A stretch of DNA of 64,000 nt, taken from assembly GCA_019054805.1 (NCBI GenBank), contig JAHQIY010000006.1, forward strand, positions 620,001-684,000, read 5' to 3'. Of this stretch, positions 8,980 to 21,360 are shown piece after piece. Positions within the stretch are counted from its first letter, which is position 1; the number at the start of each line of letters is the position of its first letter. The notes beneath the pieces are model-generated. The model saw only the letters and a program-made list of their open reading frames with translations, did no database searches and was not told where the DNA came from. Source of the DNA: Brachionus manjavacas (lineage: Eukaryota > Rotifera > Eurotatoria > Ploima > Brachionidae). The position numbers were made by a program, and so were the translations under genes.

Positions 8980-11900
8980 GTTAATCAACAGTAAAGTGCC
9001 CATGCCTCATGAGACCGATTAACACTTCATTTATTTAAATTCATTATTAATAAAAATATACAATGTTAAAATAAAAATATATAAAATTATAAAAAAAATG
9101 ATTAGATTTTTTGATTTAATAGTCATTTGAAAAAATTTAACAACAAGCTATTTTAATTTAAATAATTCAAATTTAGAAACAAAATCTGTTTAAATTAAAT
9201 TTATGTTATAGAAAATTGAAAGCTTAAATGTTGAAAACTTTAACATTTATCTCTTGATCACAAAGCAATTTATTAATTTTGAAAAAAAATGTTCAAATGT
9301 TTTTCTCCACTTTTTGACTTGGCCATTGGCTCAATAAGGTTGTTATTGTTCCTTAAAATAGAATTCAAATTTCTTGAGTCATTTTTCTTTAATTTTGCTT
9401 TTAGATTTAGCTGACAATTGAAAAATAATAGACATTTATAGGAGAAAGTTAGCATTCTTTCAAAAATTCGATGTTGTAATGAATAAAAACCATACTTTTC
9501 TAATACGTTATTTATTTCAATAAAGCTGTTTGCTTCAAGCTTAACATTTAAAAGTTTTATGATTGAGATTTAATAACTCTTTATTTATTGATTATTTTGA
9601 AAAATAGCATAAAATCTTAGGGCAAAAGTAAAAATACGGGAGGATAAAGATCTTAAAAAACTTGATCTTTACTGAAGTAGCAAGATATAAAATTCTCTTA
9701 ATAAAAAATAATTTCCTATTAGCTTGAATAATTATTATTTAACTTGATAAATTAGATGCAAATTTAGTAAAGTTAAGATCTTGATCAATTATGAAACTTA
9801 ATAAACAGATTTCCTTTACAACTTATATGTCTTCATTACCTACTCTAATCTTTTCAGGATATAATTTTTTCCTATTTTCAAAAATCATGCAAAAAGTTTT
9901 TGACCAGTTTATATCAATTCTGTTAAAAATACACCATTCATTTAAATTTTTTGTTGTAACATTTAATTTTATCAAAGCTTTTTCAAGGTCTTTTTCAGAG
10001 ATACTTATTGATGTATCATCAGCAAACATTTGATACATAAATTTTTAAAATAACAATGGTAAATCATTAACAAAAATAAGAAATAGCAGTGAACCCAGGA
10101 CAGATCCTTGCGGGACACCTAGCTTTAGTTTTACTGGATTTGATATTTCACATCCAGATTTAAATATTTGAGATCTATTTTCAAAATAGTTTGAAAGAAG
10201 ACCTAAAGAAGAATTATCAAAACCATAGCGAAAAAGTTTTATTAGTAAAAAATATGAATCAATTACATCAAATGCTTTAAAGTCAATAAACAGAGAAACA
10301 GTTGTTTGTTTTTTTTTCTTTAGCTTTATTTATTTCACTTATATACTCATGGATTACTGTTTGACATGAATGTCCATTTCGAAAACCATATTGCAATTAA
10401 ATAAAATCATATTCGATCCGAAATAATAAGATATCTGTTTTTCCAAAAATTTGTTCAAATATTTTTGCTATTGGTGATAGGATAGATATCCCCCGATAAT
10501 TGTTTAAATCTGACCTGTCACCTTTATTTTTAAATAAAGGATTAAAAATGACAATTTTCCAGTCTTCCGGAATATTTAAAAAAAACAATTATTATAGAGC
10601 TTATTTAATATGGAACAAATAATTCGTTAAGATCTTGATTAATTTTGGTTTGAATTCTTACAAATCCAGGGGAGCTTGATGAAGTGAGTTCGTCAACAGC
10701 CTTTTTTATTTCATCTAAAGTGAATTCACAAAATGAAAATCCTGGAATTAATAGATTTTCATTGAGTTTTAATTCTCTAAAAGTATAAAAAATGTATTTG
10801 TCTGATTCACTTTCACTTGACAAAGAGGAAGATTCAATAGAAGCAAAGCAGCTATTAAACATTTTCACTTGAACAACAGGTGTAGAAGCTTTTTTAACAT
10901 CCCAACAAAGTTCTTCTGAAAAGCTGTCAAATTCAGCAACTCCTCTCAGTTTTATGGATGTTTTATAAAAATTCCAGAATTTCTTAGAATTTTTGAAGTC
11001 ATTTGACTTTTTGGCCTCAAAATATTATTTTATTTTTTGACGATTTAGTTTTTTATGCTCTCTATACTCGGATTGATTCTGTTCTGTTTTGTCAATGATA
11101 TAATTCTGATAGCAATAATCCCTAAGATTTCTTAATGATCTTAACTCAGCATCAAACCAAGTGGATTGCTGATTTTTCTTATGAATAGATTTTTTTTAAG
11201 GACAACATTCTTCAGCACTTATAATTTTTTCCTTTACAAAACTCCACTTATTCTCTATATTGACAAGCTTAGGGAGAAAATTAAAATCAAATTTTCTTAA
11301 AAGATGTCCAACTTTAGCAATATTTCTTTCGTTAATTAACCTAAAATGTGAGCTGGTAATATTAGAACTCTCAACGGAAATAGGAAAAGAACCCAATACA
11401 AATTTATGATCACTGAAAGGACATCCTACAAAACCTGAAGAAGAAACAAAATCATCTTGACAAATAATATATAACTTAACTAAGCTTTAACATCCCCAGA
11501 GTTGTTAAAGCATTAGTTAAGCTTTTTAAGTTATAATCCTTTAAAAATTTAACAAAACAATTTTCACTAGCATTATGATCCATATTTAAATCTCCTAAAA
11601 TTGTAGTTCTATAATTCAAATTATAGAACTAGGATAGTTAAAATTGCTCAATATTTTTAATGAAATCGAAATCTGAAAACGATGGTGGTTTGTAACAAAA
11701 AAGGAAATTTATATTTTGTTTAAAAGAGCTTACTTCAAAAGATATACCTTTAAAGTCAGTGTGAAAATGACAGTTTGTAATTTTCAGAATCCTTATAACA
11801 ATTACAATAATACTTCCCCCATCTCTACATCTATCTCTACGTTTAACAGTATAATTAGGAAAATCAAGGAAAGAATGAGAAAATGAGTTATCAAATTTTG

Positions 11901-12245
11901 TATCATTTAAAGAAATGATATCAAAATACTGAAGCGAAACAATATCATTTATCTCATCTTTCTTAAGAAAAAGCGAATTTATATTTAAATGAAGAATGTT
12001 TAAATTGTTCTTAAAATTTAAATAAAATTTCTTTAACTGATCAAAATAATTTGGGTAAGACGGAGTATTAAATTTATTTACAAAAAAATCATCACTAAAG
12101 TGAAATACTTGATTCAGTAAATCACCTGAAAAAATTTCTTAATCATTACCCAGATTATAATTTTAAATGTTTCTCAAACCATTTTGGAGAAACAAATTTT
12201 TAAAAACACTTTGGACAAATTAAATTTGGCTTTCAGACATTATTA
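8980..12245 (-). mobile_element. LINE-B, nearly full-length endonuclease/reverse transcriptase element, decayed
   Basis: Read 5'-3' on the minus strand. An APE-type endonuclease segment (LNILHLNINSLFLKKDEI, FDIISLNDTKFDNSF, DFPNYTVKRRDRCRDGG) lies at about 12100-11640. A linker follows, then the RT (PEDWKIVIFNPLFKNKGD, LNNYRGISILSPIAKIFEQ, LGVPQGSVLGSLLFLIF, MFADDTS as the YxDD-type catalytic box at about 10010-10035), and a C-terminal segment (LIEPMAKSKSGEK, HFFSKLINKLLCD) ending near 9225. Multiple stops and frameshifts show it is inactive. The 3' tail (GTGTTAATCGGTCTCATGAG, then GCATGGGCACT and TGTTGATTAACC) recurs alone at 36402-36465. Confidence 0.88.
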
Positions 12246-13375
12246 AAAAAATATAAAACAATTATCAACTAAGAATAAAAATGGTAAACTAATTTACATA
12301 AAAAAATATTTTTTTAATTTTAAAAAATGACTCAAGAAAATTGAATATATAACTATTTTACTGTTCTGTACTGTACAGAAACATTCATTAAATCATTTAA
12401 TAACTACTAATTTCTTTTTCTTTTATTTTTAATATTCTGGCAGCGGGGCAACAGGTATAACCTTGTTGTTTTTTTTTTTCGCTAAGTATATATAATTTAT
12501 TCTAATTATTCCCATAGTAATTCAAAAAAATGGTGATTGGTCAAATAATTTAGATAAATTTTTTAAAAGTAAAATAAATTTAGATTAATTTTTTTTACTT
12601 TTTTAAAATTATTTTCATCTTTTTTTACGGATACCTAAAAAATGCACACCCCACATTTTTAACTCAAAAGCACACCGGTCGTATTTCGTAAAAAAAAATC
12701 TTGGTTAAGTCCAATTATATCTCAAAAAATTAGTCTCTTTGTTCATTTTTTTAATGAGGGGTAGCTTTTGATTTATATATTTTTTTTCCCATATTTTTTA
12801 AAATTTTTATTTATCATCAAAAAATATTAAGATTCGACCTAGTAACTTATTTCTCCTTGATTTAATTTGGAGCGAAAAATCATAAAAAATTGTCAATATT
12901 CTCGGTCAAAAAATATTTTCAGTTCTAAATTTCATCAAGAGATGTTTTATATTTTTTGTTTTTTTCTGTAGGGTCTTTTGACTCTATGCAGTCAGACTTC
13001 TCAAGTTTTACTTTAGATTCGCAAGTTTCGGATTAAACAATAAAGATTTAATTAAAGACTGTACACGAGGACCGAATCAAAAACAAAACCAAAGGTATAA
13101 TATAACTAAAAACTAATTCAGATTAAAAAAAACCTATTTATATTTATAAATGAAAATCTGCCAAATTTGCAAGCAAATACACGTCCCAATTTTGCAAATC
13201 AACCTACAATTTTAAAAACGTCCGAACTATTACTCATACTACTCACTCAGCCAACTCGTTCGAGCAAAATAAATTTTTTTTACCAGAAAATGATTTTTTT
13301 TTTTAATTTTATTTTTTAAAAAAAAATTTGTTCAATTTTTTTACTTGATTCCATCCCAAACTTTAAATATAATAT
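12246..13375. other. AT-rich intergenic stretch
   Basis: No ORF, RNA gene or clear repeat boundary is seen. Homopolymer A and T runs dominate. Confidence 0.5.
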
Positions 13376-13520
13376 AAGGTTGTTTGGAGTGGAACTTAGT
13401 CCTTCTCTTCAACTTAAGCTTGAATTAACATATTTAAAAATAAAAATTATATTTAAAAAAAAAAATATTTGATAAATTTAGTTTTTTAAAAATGCAAAGT
13501 CTGATATCATGTACTTGAAT
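13376..13520 (+). repeat. SINE-2-like dispersed repeat, copy 1
   Basis: Shares GGAACTTAGTCCTTC, GCTTGAATTAACATATTTAA and TTTGATAAATTTAGTTTTT with 43690-43835. The front part is also found at 15620-15690, where a B-box-like GGTTCAAACCC precedes it. Confidence 0.6.
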
Positions 13521-13601
13521 TAGAAGTTACAGAATTTAAAAAAAAAGAATTAACGTGTTAAAAAAATAAATTTTTAGATTTAAGCATAGTTTCGAAAAAT
13601 T

Positions 13602-13814
13602 ATGTCAAAAAGTGTTTTGAATCGGGGGTTTGAGTTTTTTTTTAATAAAGTTGTGTTTCTTGTTGGAGGAGTTAATAATCTTAACTTCAATAAATTTGTC
13701 AAACAATTTGTTGAGTCGAAATTTTGTAGGTATAGACCCCCTAATGTAATTAGGTTTCCAAAATTTCTTTCTCAGGATTTGATTAGATCTAGATTGATCT
13801 GGGAATTAATATAA
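13602..13814 (+). CDS. Unrecognised 70-codon ORF
   Basis: The product contains NLNFNKFVKQFVESKFCRYR and FPKFLSQDLIRSRLIWEL, which is less repetitive than random AT-rich ORFs. It lies next to a LINE ORF1-like region on the other strand and may be part of another LINE ORF1. No domain is recognised. Confidence 0.2.
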   Translation: MSKSVLNRGFEFFFNKVVFLVGGVNNLNFNKFVKQFVESKFCRYRPPNVIRFPKFLSQDLIRSRLIWELI

Positions 13815-13879
13815 TTAGTCTATTACCTAGAGTGAATGCACCTTTGACTTTTTCTTTTTGGATATTTGGTTTGCATCTG

Positions 13880-15440
13880 AGAACTTCCTAAAAGATCTTA
13901 AACCCTGAACCGAACAAATCAAAGAAGGTACTTAGTACTTCAAACTTAATTGCTGGGAGTCTCTCCATAGAGAGGACTAATGGACTAGTGTCAGTTCTAG
14001 AAGAGGTAGAAATAAACGCTTTCTGGGGCGAAGATCGGGAAGCCGATACCTTTATTTGCTTTTACTAGATTCGTTTTCTTTTAGAAGAGGGGATGTAGCA
14101 GTTCTTTTCTTTGACTTTGAAGGGCTTTGAGAGTGTGAGACATTACAGTCTTGTGACAAAACCTCGCTTACCTTGTTTGGAGGAATTTTTGTTATTTGGA
14201 TTCTGCAAGTGATTGAATTGTTTGTGTTAATTTGTTTAGTTTTGTCGACTTGTGAAGTTTTTACTTCCGGTGTGTTTGCCGGTTTAGAATTTTTGATTTT
14301 CATTTTTTTTTTTCAATTAATTATTAATTTTTTAGATTTAAAGATTTTTTTGATGAAGTTCTTTTTCGGAAAATGAAGATATCAGTAGAAAAGTCGTGTT
14401 CAGTAGTCTTTTCTAGATATAAAAAAGAGAGTGATGATCTAAACTTAAAAATTTATGGAAACAGAATAGTGAGCCAAAAAGAAATCAAGTTTCTTGGCAT
14501 TAAATTTGATTCTAAGTTAAATTTTAATATACTAGTAGACGAAATTAAAGAACGCTGCAACAAAAGGCTAAATATTATTAAGATATTGTCAAACAAAATA
14601 TGGGGTCTCAATCAAAACACACTAGGAAATTTATATAAATCTTTAGTCGGATCGATTTTAGACTATTTTTTTCCTTGCTTGAATTCATTTTAGAAAATAA
14701 TATCAAAAAACTACAAGCAATTCAGAATACAGCAGTAAGATCTATCCTTAAGTTAAAATATGATACTCCCTCCAACATCGTGCAACATGAAGCTTTAAAT
14801 AAACTAAAATTACTAACAGTCTCTAATAGTCTTTTTGAGTTGAGTGAGAAATATGTTGGGACAGGACTGAGACATTCTATTCCATTGGTTGTTAGACTGG
14901 TGGAGGAATACAAAGAAGGTTTCGAATCAAGATTTATTGAATACCCAACTCCATTTTGTAATTTCTACCTTACAATTTCTTCTTTTTTCCCTGAACAATC
15001 AATTTTTTAAAAATATGCATCCTTTAACTTTCTAGTTCAATTTCATTAATTTTCCTCTATTTTAAACCATATTATTACATTTTATTTTTTTAAATTTTTA
15101 TTATATCTTATTTAACTTTATTTTATTTTGATTTTTTTTGTTTTTTAATCTGAAGGAGCTTTTGCTCGGTACAGAAAACAAATAAATAAAATAAGTTCTT
15201 TTTCGTAAGTTCACTCGAATTTTTTTGAAATCCAATTGCTTTAGTAAGTTTGTTTATAATAAACTTTATCGATTTTTAATAAGCTTTGTTTGACTTGAAT
15301 AAAATTTCACTTGAATCTCGTTTTTCAATCAATTGTCCTTCGAATCAATCGTTTTTAGTTTTTTCTTTTCGACTTGAATCGTCCGAGCTTTTTTCAATCA
15401 TCTTAATTACTTATTGTTGCCAAAATTTTGCAGTGAAAAT
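13880..15440 (-). pseudogene. LINE 5' region with ORF1-like coding remnant, interrupted by LINE-A
   Basis: On the minus strand an ATG at 14303 opens 83 codons rich in Lys, Ser, Thr and Pro (SQSPSKSKKRTATSPLL). After a frameshift at about 14055 the reading continues with SASRSSPQKAFISTSSR and MERLPAIKFEVLSTFFDLF to about 13890. A basic, Ser/Pro-rich low-complexity protein is typical of LINE ORF1 products. The sequence upstream (15206-15440) looks like its 5' leader and is separated from the ORF by the LINE-A copy at 14369-15192. Assignment is inference from composition and context. Confidence 0.45.
14356..15205 (+). mobile_element. LINE-A copy 2, 5'-truncated, with 13-bp target duplication
   Basis: The inserted 14369-15192 is bounded by the perfect repeat AAGTTCTTTTTCG (14356-14368 and 15193-15205). 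It encodes the RT C-terminal part in two frames: VEKSCSVVFSRYKKESDD, KEIKFLGIKFDSKLNFN, KERCNKRLNIIKILSNK, LGNLYKSLVGSILDY, then IQNTAVRSILKLKYDTPS and SLFELSEKYVGTGLRHS. It ends with the family tail TCTGAAGGAGCTTTTGCTCG followed by (AAAT)n. The frame breaks near 14690. It is nested in the LINE ORF1 remnant on the opposite strand. Confidence 0.93.
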
Positions 15441-15619
15441 TTTCCAAATTTTACTTCAATATATAAGGTCTTAATCTCTAAGTGGAAATTAAAGATTAGA
15501 AAATCTTGCTTGAAACTTTGAAATAAGAAAAACGATAAATAAAATTGTCAAGAATGAATTTTTGGTATGTTTGAAATATTGGTTTTGTTGAAATTGTAAA
15601 TATTCTATTTATTTATTTC

Positions 15620-15690
15620 AAATATAGTTTGGGTTCAAACCCCGGCAGTTTGGAATGGATCTTAGTCCTTCCTTTCAGCCGCATAAAAAA
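15620..15690 (+). repeat. SINE-2-like repeat, copy 2, with B-box-like word
   Basis: GGGTTCAAACCCCGGC, a good tRNA B-box/T-arm, is followed by TTGGAATGGATCTTAGTCC, the shared body of this family (also at 13376 and 43690). Only about 70 bp is recognisable. Confidence 0.55.
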
Positions 15691-15962
15691 AAAACATTGC
15701 TTTTAGTTATTTTAAAAATTTTAGTGAATCAGGTTAGTAGTAATTAAACTAAAAAATTTTCTTAATTTTTTGTTCATGCTAGAAGTGGCCATTTATTAAT
15801 AAAGTTATTATTTAATTTCTTTTCTTTATTTTTGCATTTTAACCGCTGTAAAGCTTGCATTGGTACTCTTGGACGCGTCTATCCGATCTCCTCGTTAGAG
15901 TATGCTGCTTGTTAACTTAAACGCTCATGATCAAGTAAATCAATTTACCAGTGATATCGAAG

Positions 15963-16007
15963 ATGTCGCTATATCACAACGACGAACCGCCAGATCCTAA
16001 CGGATCC
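15963..16007 (+). CDS. Possible first coding exon of an unknown gene
   Basis: An ATG opens MSLYHNDEPPDPNGS, immediately followed by a GTAAGG donor-like sequence, in a locally GC-richer patch (15845-16015) of an otherwise AT-rich region. No continuing exon is found; the PSMD14 gene lies just beyond on the opposite strand. Not recognised. It may be chance or an exon spliced to sequence far away. Confidence 0.2.
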
Positions 16008-16168
16008 GTAAGGAAGTTTCTTTTTACGCTATTTATTTTTGAATCACAGATAAAAAATTAAAATAAGATTTTATTTTACTGATTATATTTTTTATTTAAA
16101 ATTTTTTTAAAGTTTATTTTATTTTATTTGAAAATTAGACTAATAAAATTATTTTACATGAATAAATG

Positions 16169-17247
<1,079 letters not shown>

Positions 17248-18400
17248 TTTGGCTCTTAGATTTAATTTAATAAAATATTTTCTTTTACTAACTGATTTAG
17301 CAAATTTTGAATTTTAAAATGTTGGATAAAATTTCAAATTAGCAAAGTAATTTGTGGGGTATATGAAAATGTTGGAGTGAATAATGAATTATTTTTTAAA
17401 TTTATTTTTTTTAAACTTAACTTTTTGTTTTAAATTTTTTATTGACTTTAATTTTCAATCTTATTTTTTAATATTAAAAAAAACTGAAGTTTTAAAGCTT
17501 TTGGATACTTTTAATTATTTGTTTGGAATAAAATACACAATAAAAAATTTATTTACTTATACTAATTCACTAAAAAATTTTTAATGATTTTTTTGCATAC
17601 TATATTTTGGTTATTATTGCAAAAGGCAATCTTTCATATTTTCACCAATATTATTGAATAAAAATTAAGATTACTTAATTTCCATAATTTGTATTTTTAA
17701 TGATAAAATTGATTATCTTGTATAAATTAAATATTTTTCTTGAAATTTGTCTTGAGCTTTACTTCCAGCGAATTTTAAATATTTCTATGTTAGCTCGAAC
17801 CTATTCATGTCGTCTTACCATCGACTCAAGTTCAGTCCAACTCCTTTTCCTTCCGGGCTTCCTAATCGGAAAAAAACTTAATTCCTTTGTAAAGCATCGA
17901 ACTTAATTTGGTCCTGAAATCTTTTAGTTTCAAAGATTTTCTTTTTTCATCCATCTGAGAAAAAAAATAATTTGGTTAAGACATTTAAGGTTAAGGGTAA
18001 GGTTGCCAAAATTTTCGTAGATCTATCTATCCAAATCTAGGTATTACGATGGTCGTGCCTGTCTGTCTGACCAAATTTTGAAAAGTAATCGTAGACATCT
18101 GAAACTTTGTATACACACTAATTAGACAATGTAGGGGAGTCACTTAAAATAGCAATATTTAAGAAAGCCAGGTTAATTGAGTAACAAAAAGCGATAGCAC
18201 TAATTAAAATAGCAAAAAAAATAGCACCAATTAAATTAGCAAGTTTTTACCTTGAAAAAAAAAGTTTAAAAAAAAAATCTCTAGCTTGAAAAAAAAAATT
18301 TTGTCCTAATACATCGCCAGTTAATTTTTTTTTCTAACTTAGATGAAATTCGAAACAAGAAACCGCCATAAGATAACATTGGAAAATTTTTTTGAGAGAT
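17248..18400. other. Intergenic region without a recognisable gene
   Basis: Very AT-rich. Around 18005-18130 a segment with TGTCTGTCTGACC looks like a decayed dispersed repeat, and 18180-18250 repeats AATAGCA. Nothing coding is supported. Confidence 0.5.
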
Positions 18401-20463
18401 TATTTATTTATTATTATTTATTAATTTGTATTTCTGTATCGAGCTCGAGCTCCTTCAGATTTTAAAAAACAAAAATAAAATAGAAAATCAAAATTAAGTT
18501 AAATAGAATAAAATAAAAGTAAAAAATAAGAAAAAAAAGTAAAAATAAGACAAGTTAAAAAATAGGAAAGTATTAAAATTAAAAATAAATAAAGAAATAT
18601 TAAGAAATGATAAAGATAGAGAGTTACAGAATACATTTTTTAAACATTTGATGGTTCAGGAAAAAAATAAGAAATAGTAAGGTAGCAATTAAACAATGAA
18701 GATGGGTACTCGATATTTCTTGATTCAAAACCTTTGTTATATTCTTCCACAAGTCTGACAACCAGCGGAACAGAGTGGCTCGCCCGGCCCTAACATATCT
18801 CTCACTTAAATCAAAAAGTCGATTTGAGACTGTTAGTAGTTTAAGTTTATTATATGCCTCATGATGTAATATGTTGGAGGAAGTATCATATCTTAATTTT
18901 AGTATAAAACGAACTGCTGAATTTTGTATTACTTCTAACCTTTTTATTTTAGTTTCTGAAAGAGAGTTAAGACAAGAAAAGGAATAATCTAGAATAGATC
19001 CTATCAAAGACTTATAAAGATTTCCTAAAGTCAAGGCCCCATTTTTTATTTGACAAGATTTTGATTGAATTTAGCCTTGAATTGCAACGTTCTGTAATTT
19101 CTTCTATCATTGACGAAAAGGTTAATTTAGAATCGAATTTAATTCCTACTGACTTTTTCAAGGTCAGTATTGAGGCTAAATGTCGAAGATAATATTTTTC
19201 CAAATAATTTCCCTTTTTCCTCATCTGTTTTGAAATCTAGGCTGTTAAGAGTTAGAGTCGGGATTAAATTTGATCCTTTTTTTGATCTAAACTTATTTGT
19301 TTTTTTCCAGATTGGCCGGCTTGATAGGGGATTTGTGATTTTTTTTTAATAAAATCAAACCAATTTTGATTCCAAAATTTTTTCAGGCTAATTTTAATTT
19401 CTAATGTAGAATGATTATATCTTTGTTTGGTCATTTGAAAGCGAGTTTTTTGAAAACATCTTCTTATTTTTTTCTACGTTCTTTAATCAAATCTACAATA
19501 TAATGAGGTAGACTGTTCTTGAAAACTTTTTGAGACTGAAAAGGTATACTTTTTGTGCAGCTGCCAATATTGTTTTGGTAATTGTTTCGTTTTGTTCGTC
19601 AATCGTCCCTTCAGAAGCCACTAAGAAATGCCTTGAAACATTCAAAATTTAACGAAATAAATGCCAATTTGTTTTTTTATAATTAAACTTTTTTGACAGG
19701 GATTTCATAGTTAATAAGTAATCGAAAGCTATGGAATTTTCGATTGGAAAATGGTCACTTGTCATATCTTGATTATTGAGAACTCGAGACTCACTTATTT
19801 TATTATTACTGAGGATGAAACTAAAAACAAATCAAGGATTTCAAAATATTCTCTATTAAAGATATTAAAAGTAGGGGTAGTGTCAATAATTACGGAAAAA
19901 TCTAATTCATTAATTATCTTTTCCAAAATAATTCCATTTTGATTTTTTCCTAGACAACCTACTTGTTTTGTCCGAGCGTTATAATCACCACCAAGAATAA
20001 AGTTTTTACATTTACTATTTATTTTTACAAAAAGATCAAAATTAAGAAGTACATTTGGTGGGTTGTAGAGGCTAAACACGTTAAATTGATCATTTATTCC
20101 AGATTTTAACTTAATTGAAAGAATCTCTGAGGAAAACTCTTCAAATGTAAAGTCTTGAATAAATTCTATTCCTTCTTTAACTAAAATAGCTACTCCTCCT
20201 CCATATTTATTACGTGGCTTAGTAATTGGAATGTAATTATTAAAATCAAAGTAAATATTTGATTCACTCAAATCAATTTTTATTTTGTTAAGTAATACTA
20301 TATCAGGACTTTTCTGAGCCAAAAAATTTTCTAAAAGTTTAACCTTACTAGGGAGATGAGCGAAATAACAATTTCCAATTGCAAAATAGATTGTTATTTT
20401 TCCTGAATTTATGTGTATATTTTGTAAATCATTAATTAGATCATCTAAAGAGTTTTCAGCCAT
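18401..20463 (-). mobile_element. LINE-A copy 3 (Jockey-like), endonuclease retained, RT core deleted
   Basis: From the minus-strand ATG at 20463 (MAENSLDDLINDLQNIHI) the copy encodes an APE-type endonuclease: HLPSKVKLLENFLAQKSPDI, NKYGGGVAILVKEGIEFI, and FILGGDYNARTKQVGC with the conserved GGDYNA box. The Jockey-type linker follows (LPHYIVDLIKERRKK, LNSLDFKTDEEKGKLFGK) and then jumps straight to the RT C-terminus (GIKFDSKLTFSSMIEEITER, YKSLIGSILDYSFSCLNS). The YxDD region is absent, so there is an internal deletion at about 19165. It ends with the family tail at about 18401-18465. Confidence 0.9.
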
Positions 20464-21317
20464 CGTTAATAGATAACTGAATTTTAATTGAACAAATTTA
20501 AATAAATAAAAAACAAAGAAAAAAAAGCTGGAAATTAATAATTTCTTTAGCAAAGTAAAACTTCTGATCAAATTTCAAGCGCTTAATCTTGTTTAATTGA
20601 TCATGCTAATTTAATGATTGCTATTTTTAGATAAAGCCACAATGTAGAGTCCAAAAAAAGAGGCTAGAAGTTTGTAATTTTAGAGCTTTGATCCTTATTT
20701 ATGTGACATTCAAATTTTAAATTCAAAGTTATACAATTTAATGATTCTTGTCAATTCACATTTAAATATTTGTTAGATTCTATGAAATTTTTAATCTTTA
20801 AGTTTTAATTGTTTTTAAACGCAAGTTGCATAATTTTGGACCTTTGGAAGAATTTATCTTTTTTTATTGATGATTGAGTGATTAATTTTTGGCCTTAATG
20901 CTAGTTGTTGAAAAATATTTTTCCTAATATTTGTCGATTAAATTTTGACTTAATAAAAATTGTCTAAAAAACACTTTTTTATTCAGTTTAAATAACGGTT
21001 GACGAAATAAACTTGAAGGATCCGATACTGAACTTGATCAAGAAATTATCCTGAACCTAAACGAATTTTAGTCAAGATTTAGAAGGGAATTCTTATGAGA
21101 TCCTGTTTAAGATCTTTACAAGAATTGTAAAATGGGGACTTTTAATGATTCTTTCAAGGAGCTTTAATTCGTACTTTTTATTCTACATTTTGAGTGCTCC
21201 TCGAACATTCAAGAAGCTACAATTGAGTGCTCAATTTCAATTTTCTCTACAAATAATCTAACATTAAAAATCATAAAAAAATAAAATCGAAAAAAATTGA
21301 TGAAAAGAATGCATTAA
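20464..21317. other. Intergenic gap between LINE-A and the polycystin gene
   Basis: AT-rich sequence without an ORF. The part from 20464 to about 20575 is probably the LINE-A 5' leader. Confidence 0.5.
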
Positions 21318-21323
21318 TTTATT
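21318..21323 (-). terminator. Poly(A) signal of the polycystin-1-like gene
   Basis: AATAAA on the minus strand 38 bp after the stop codon. Confidence 0.6.
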
Positions 21324-21360
21324 AAACTAATAGAATTTTTTTTTTAATGTCGCTAAAATG

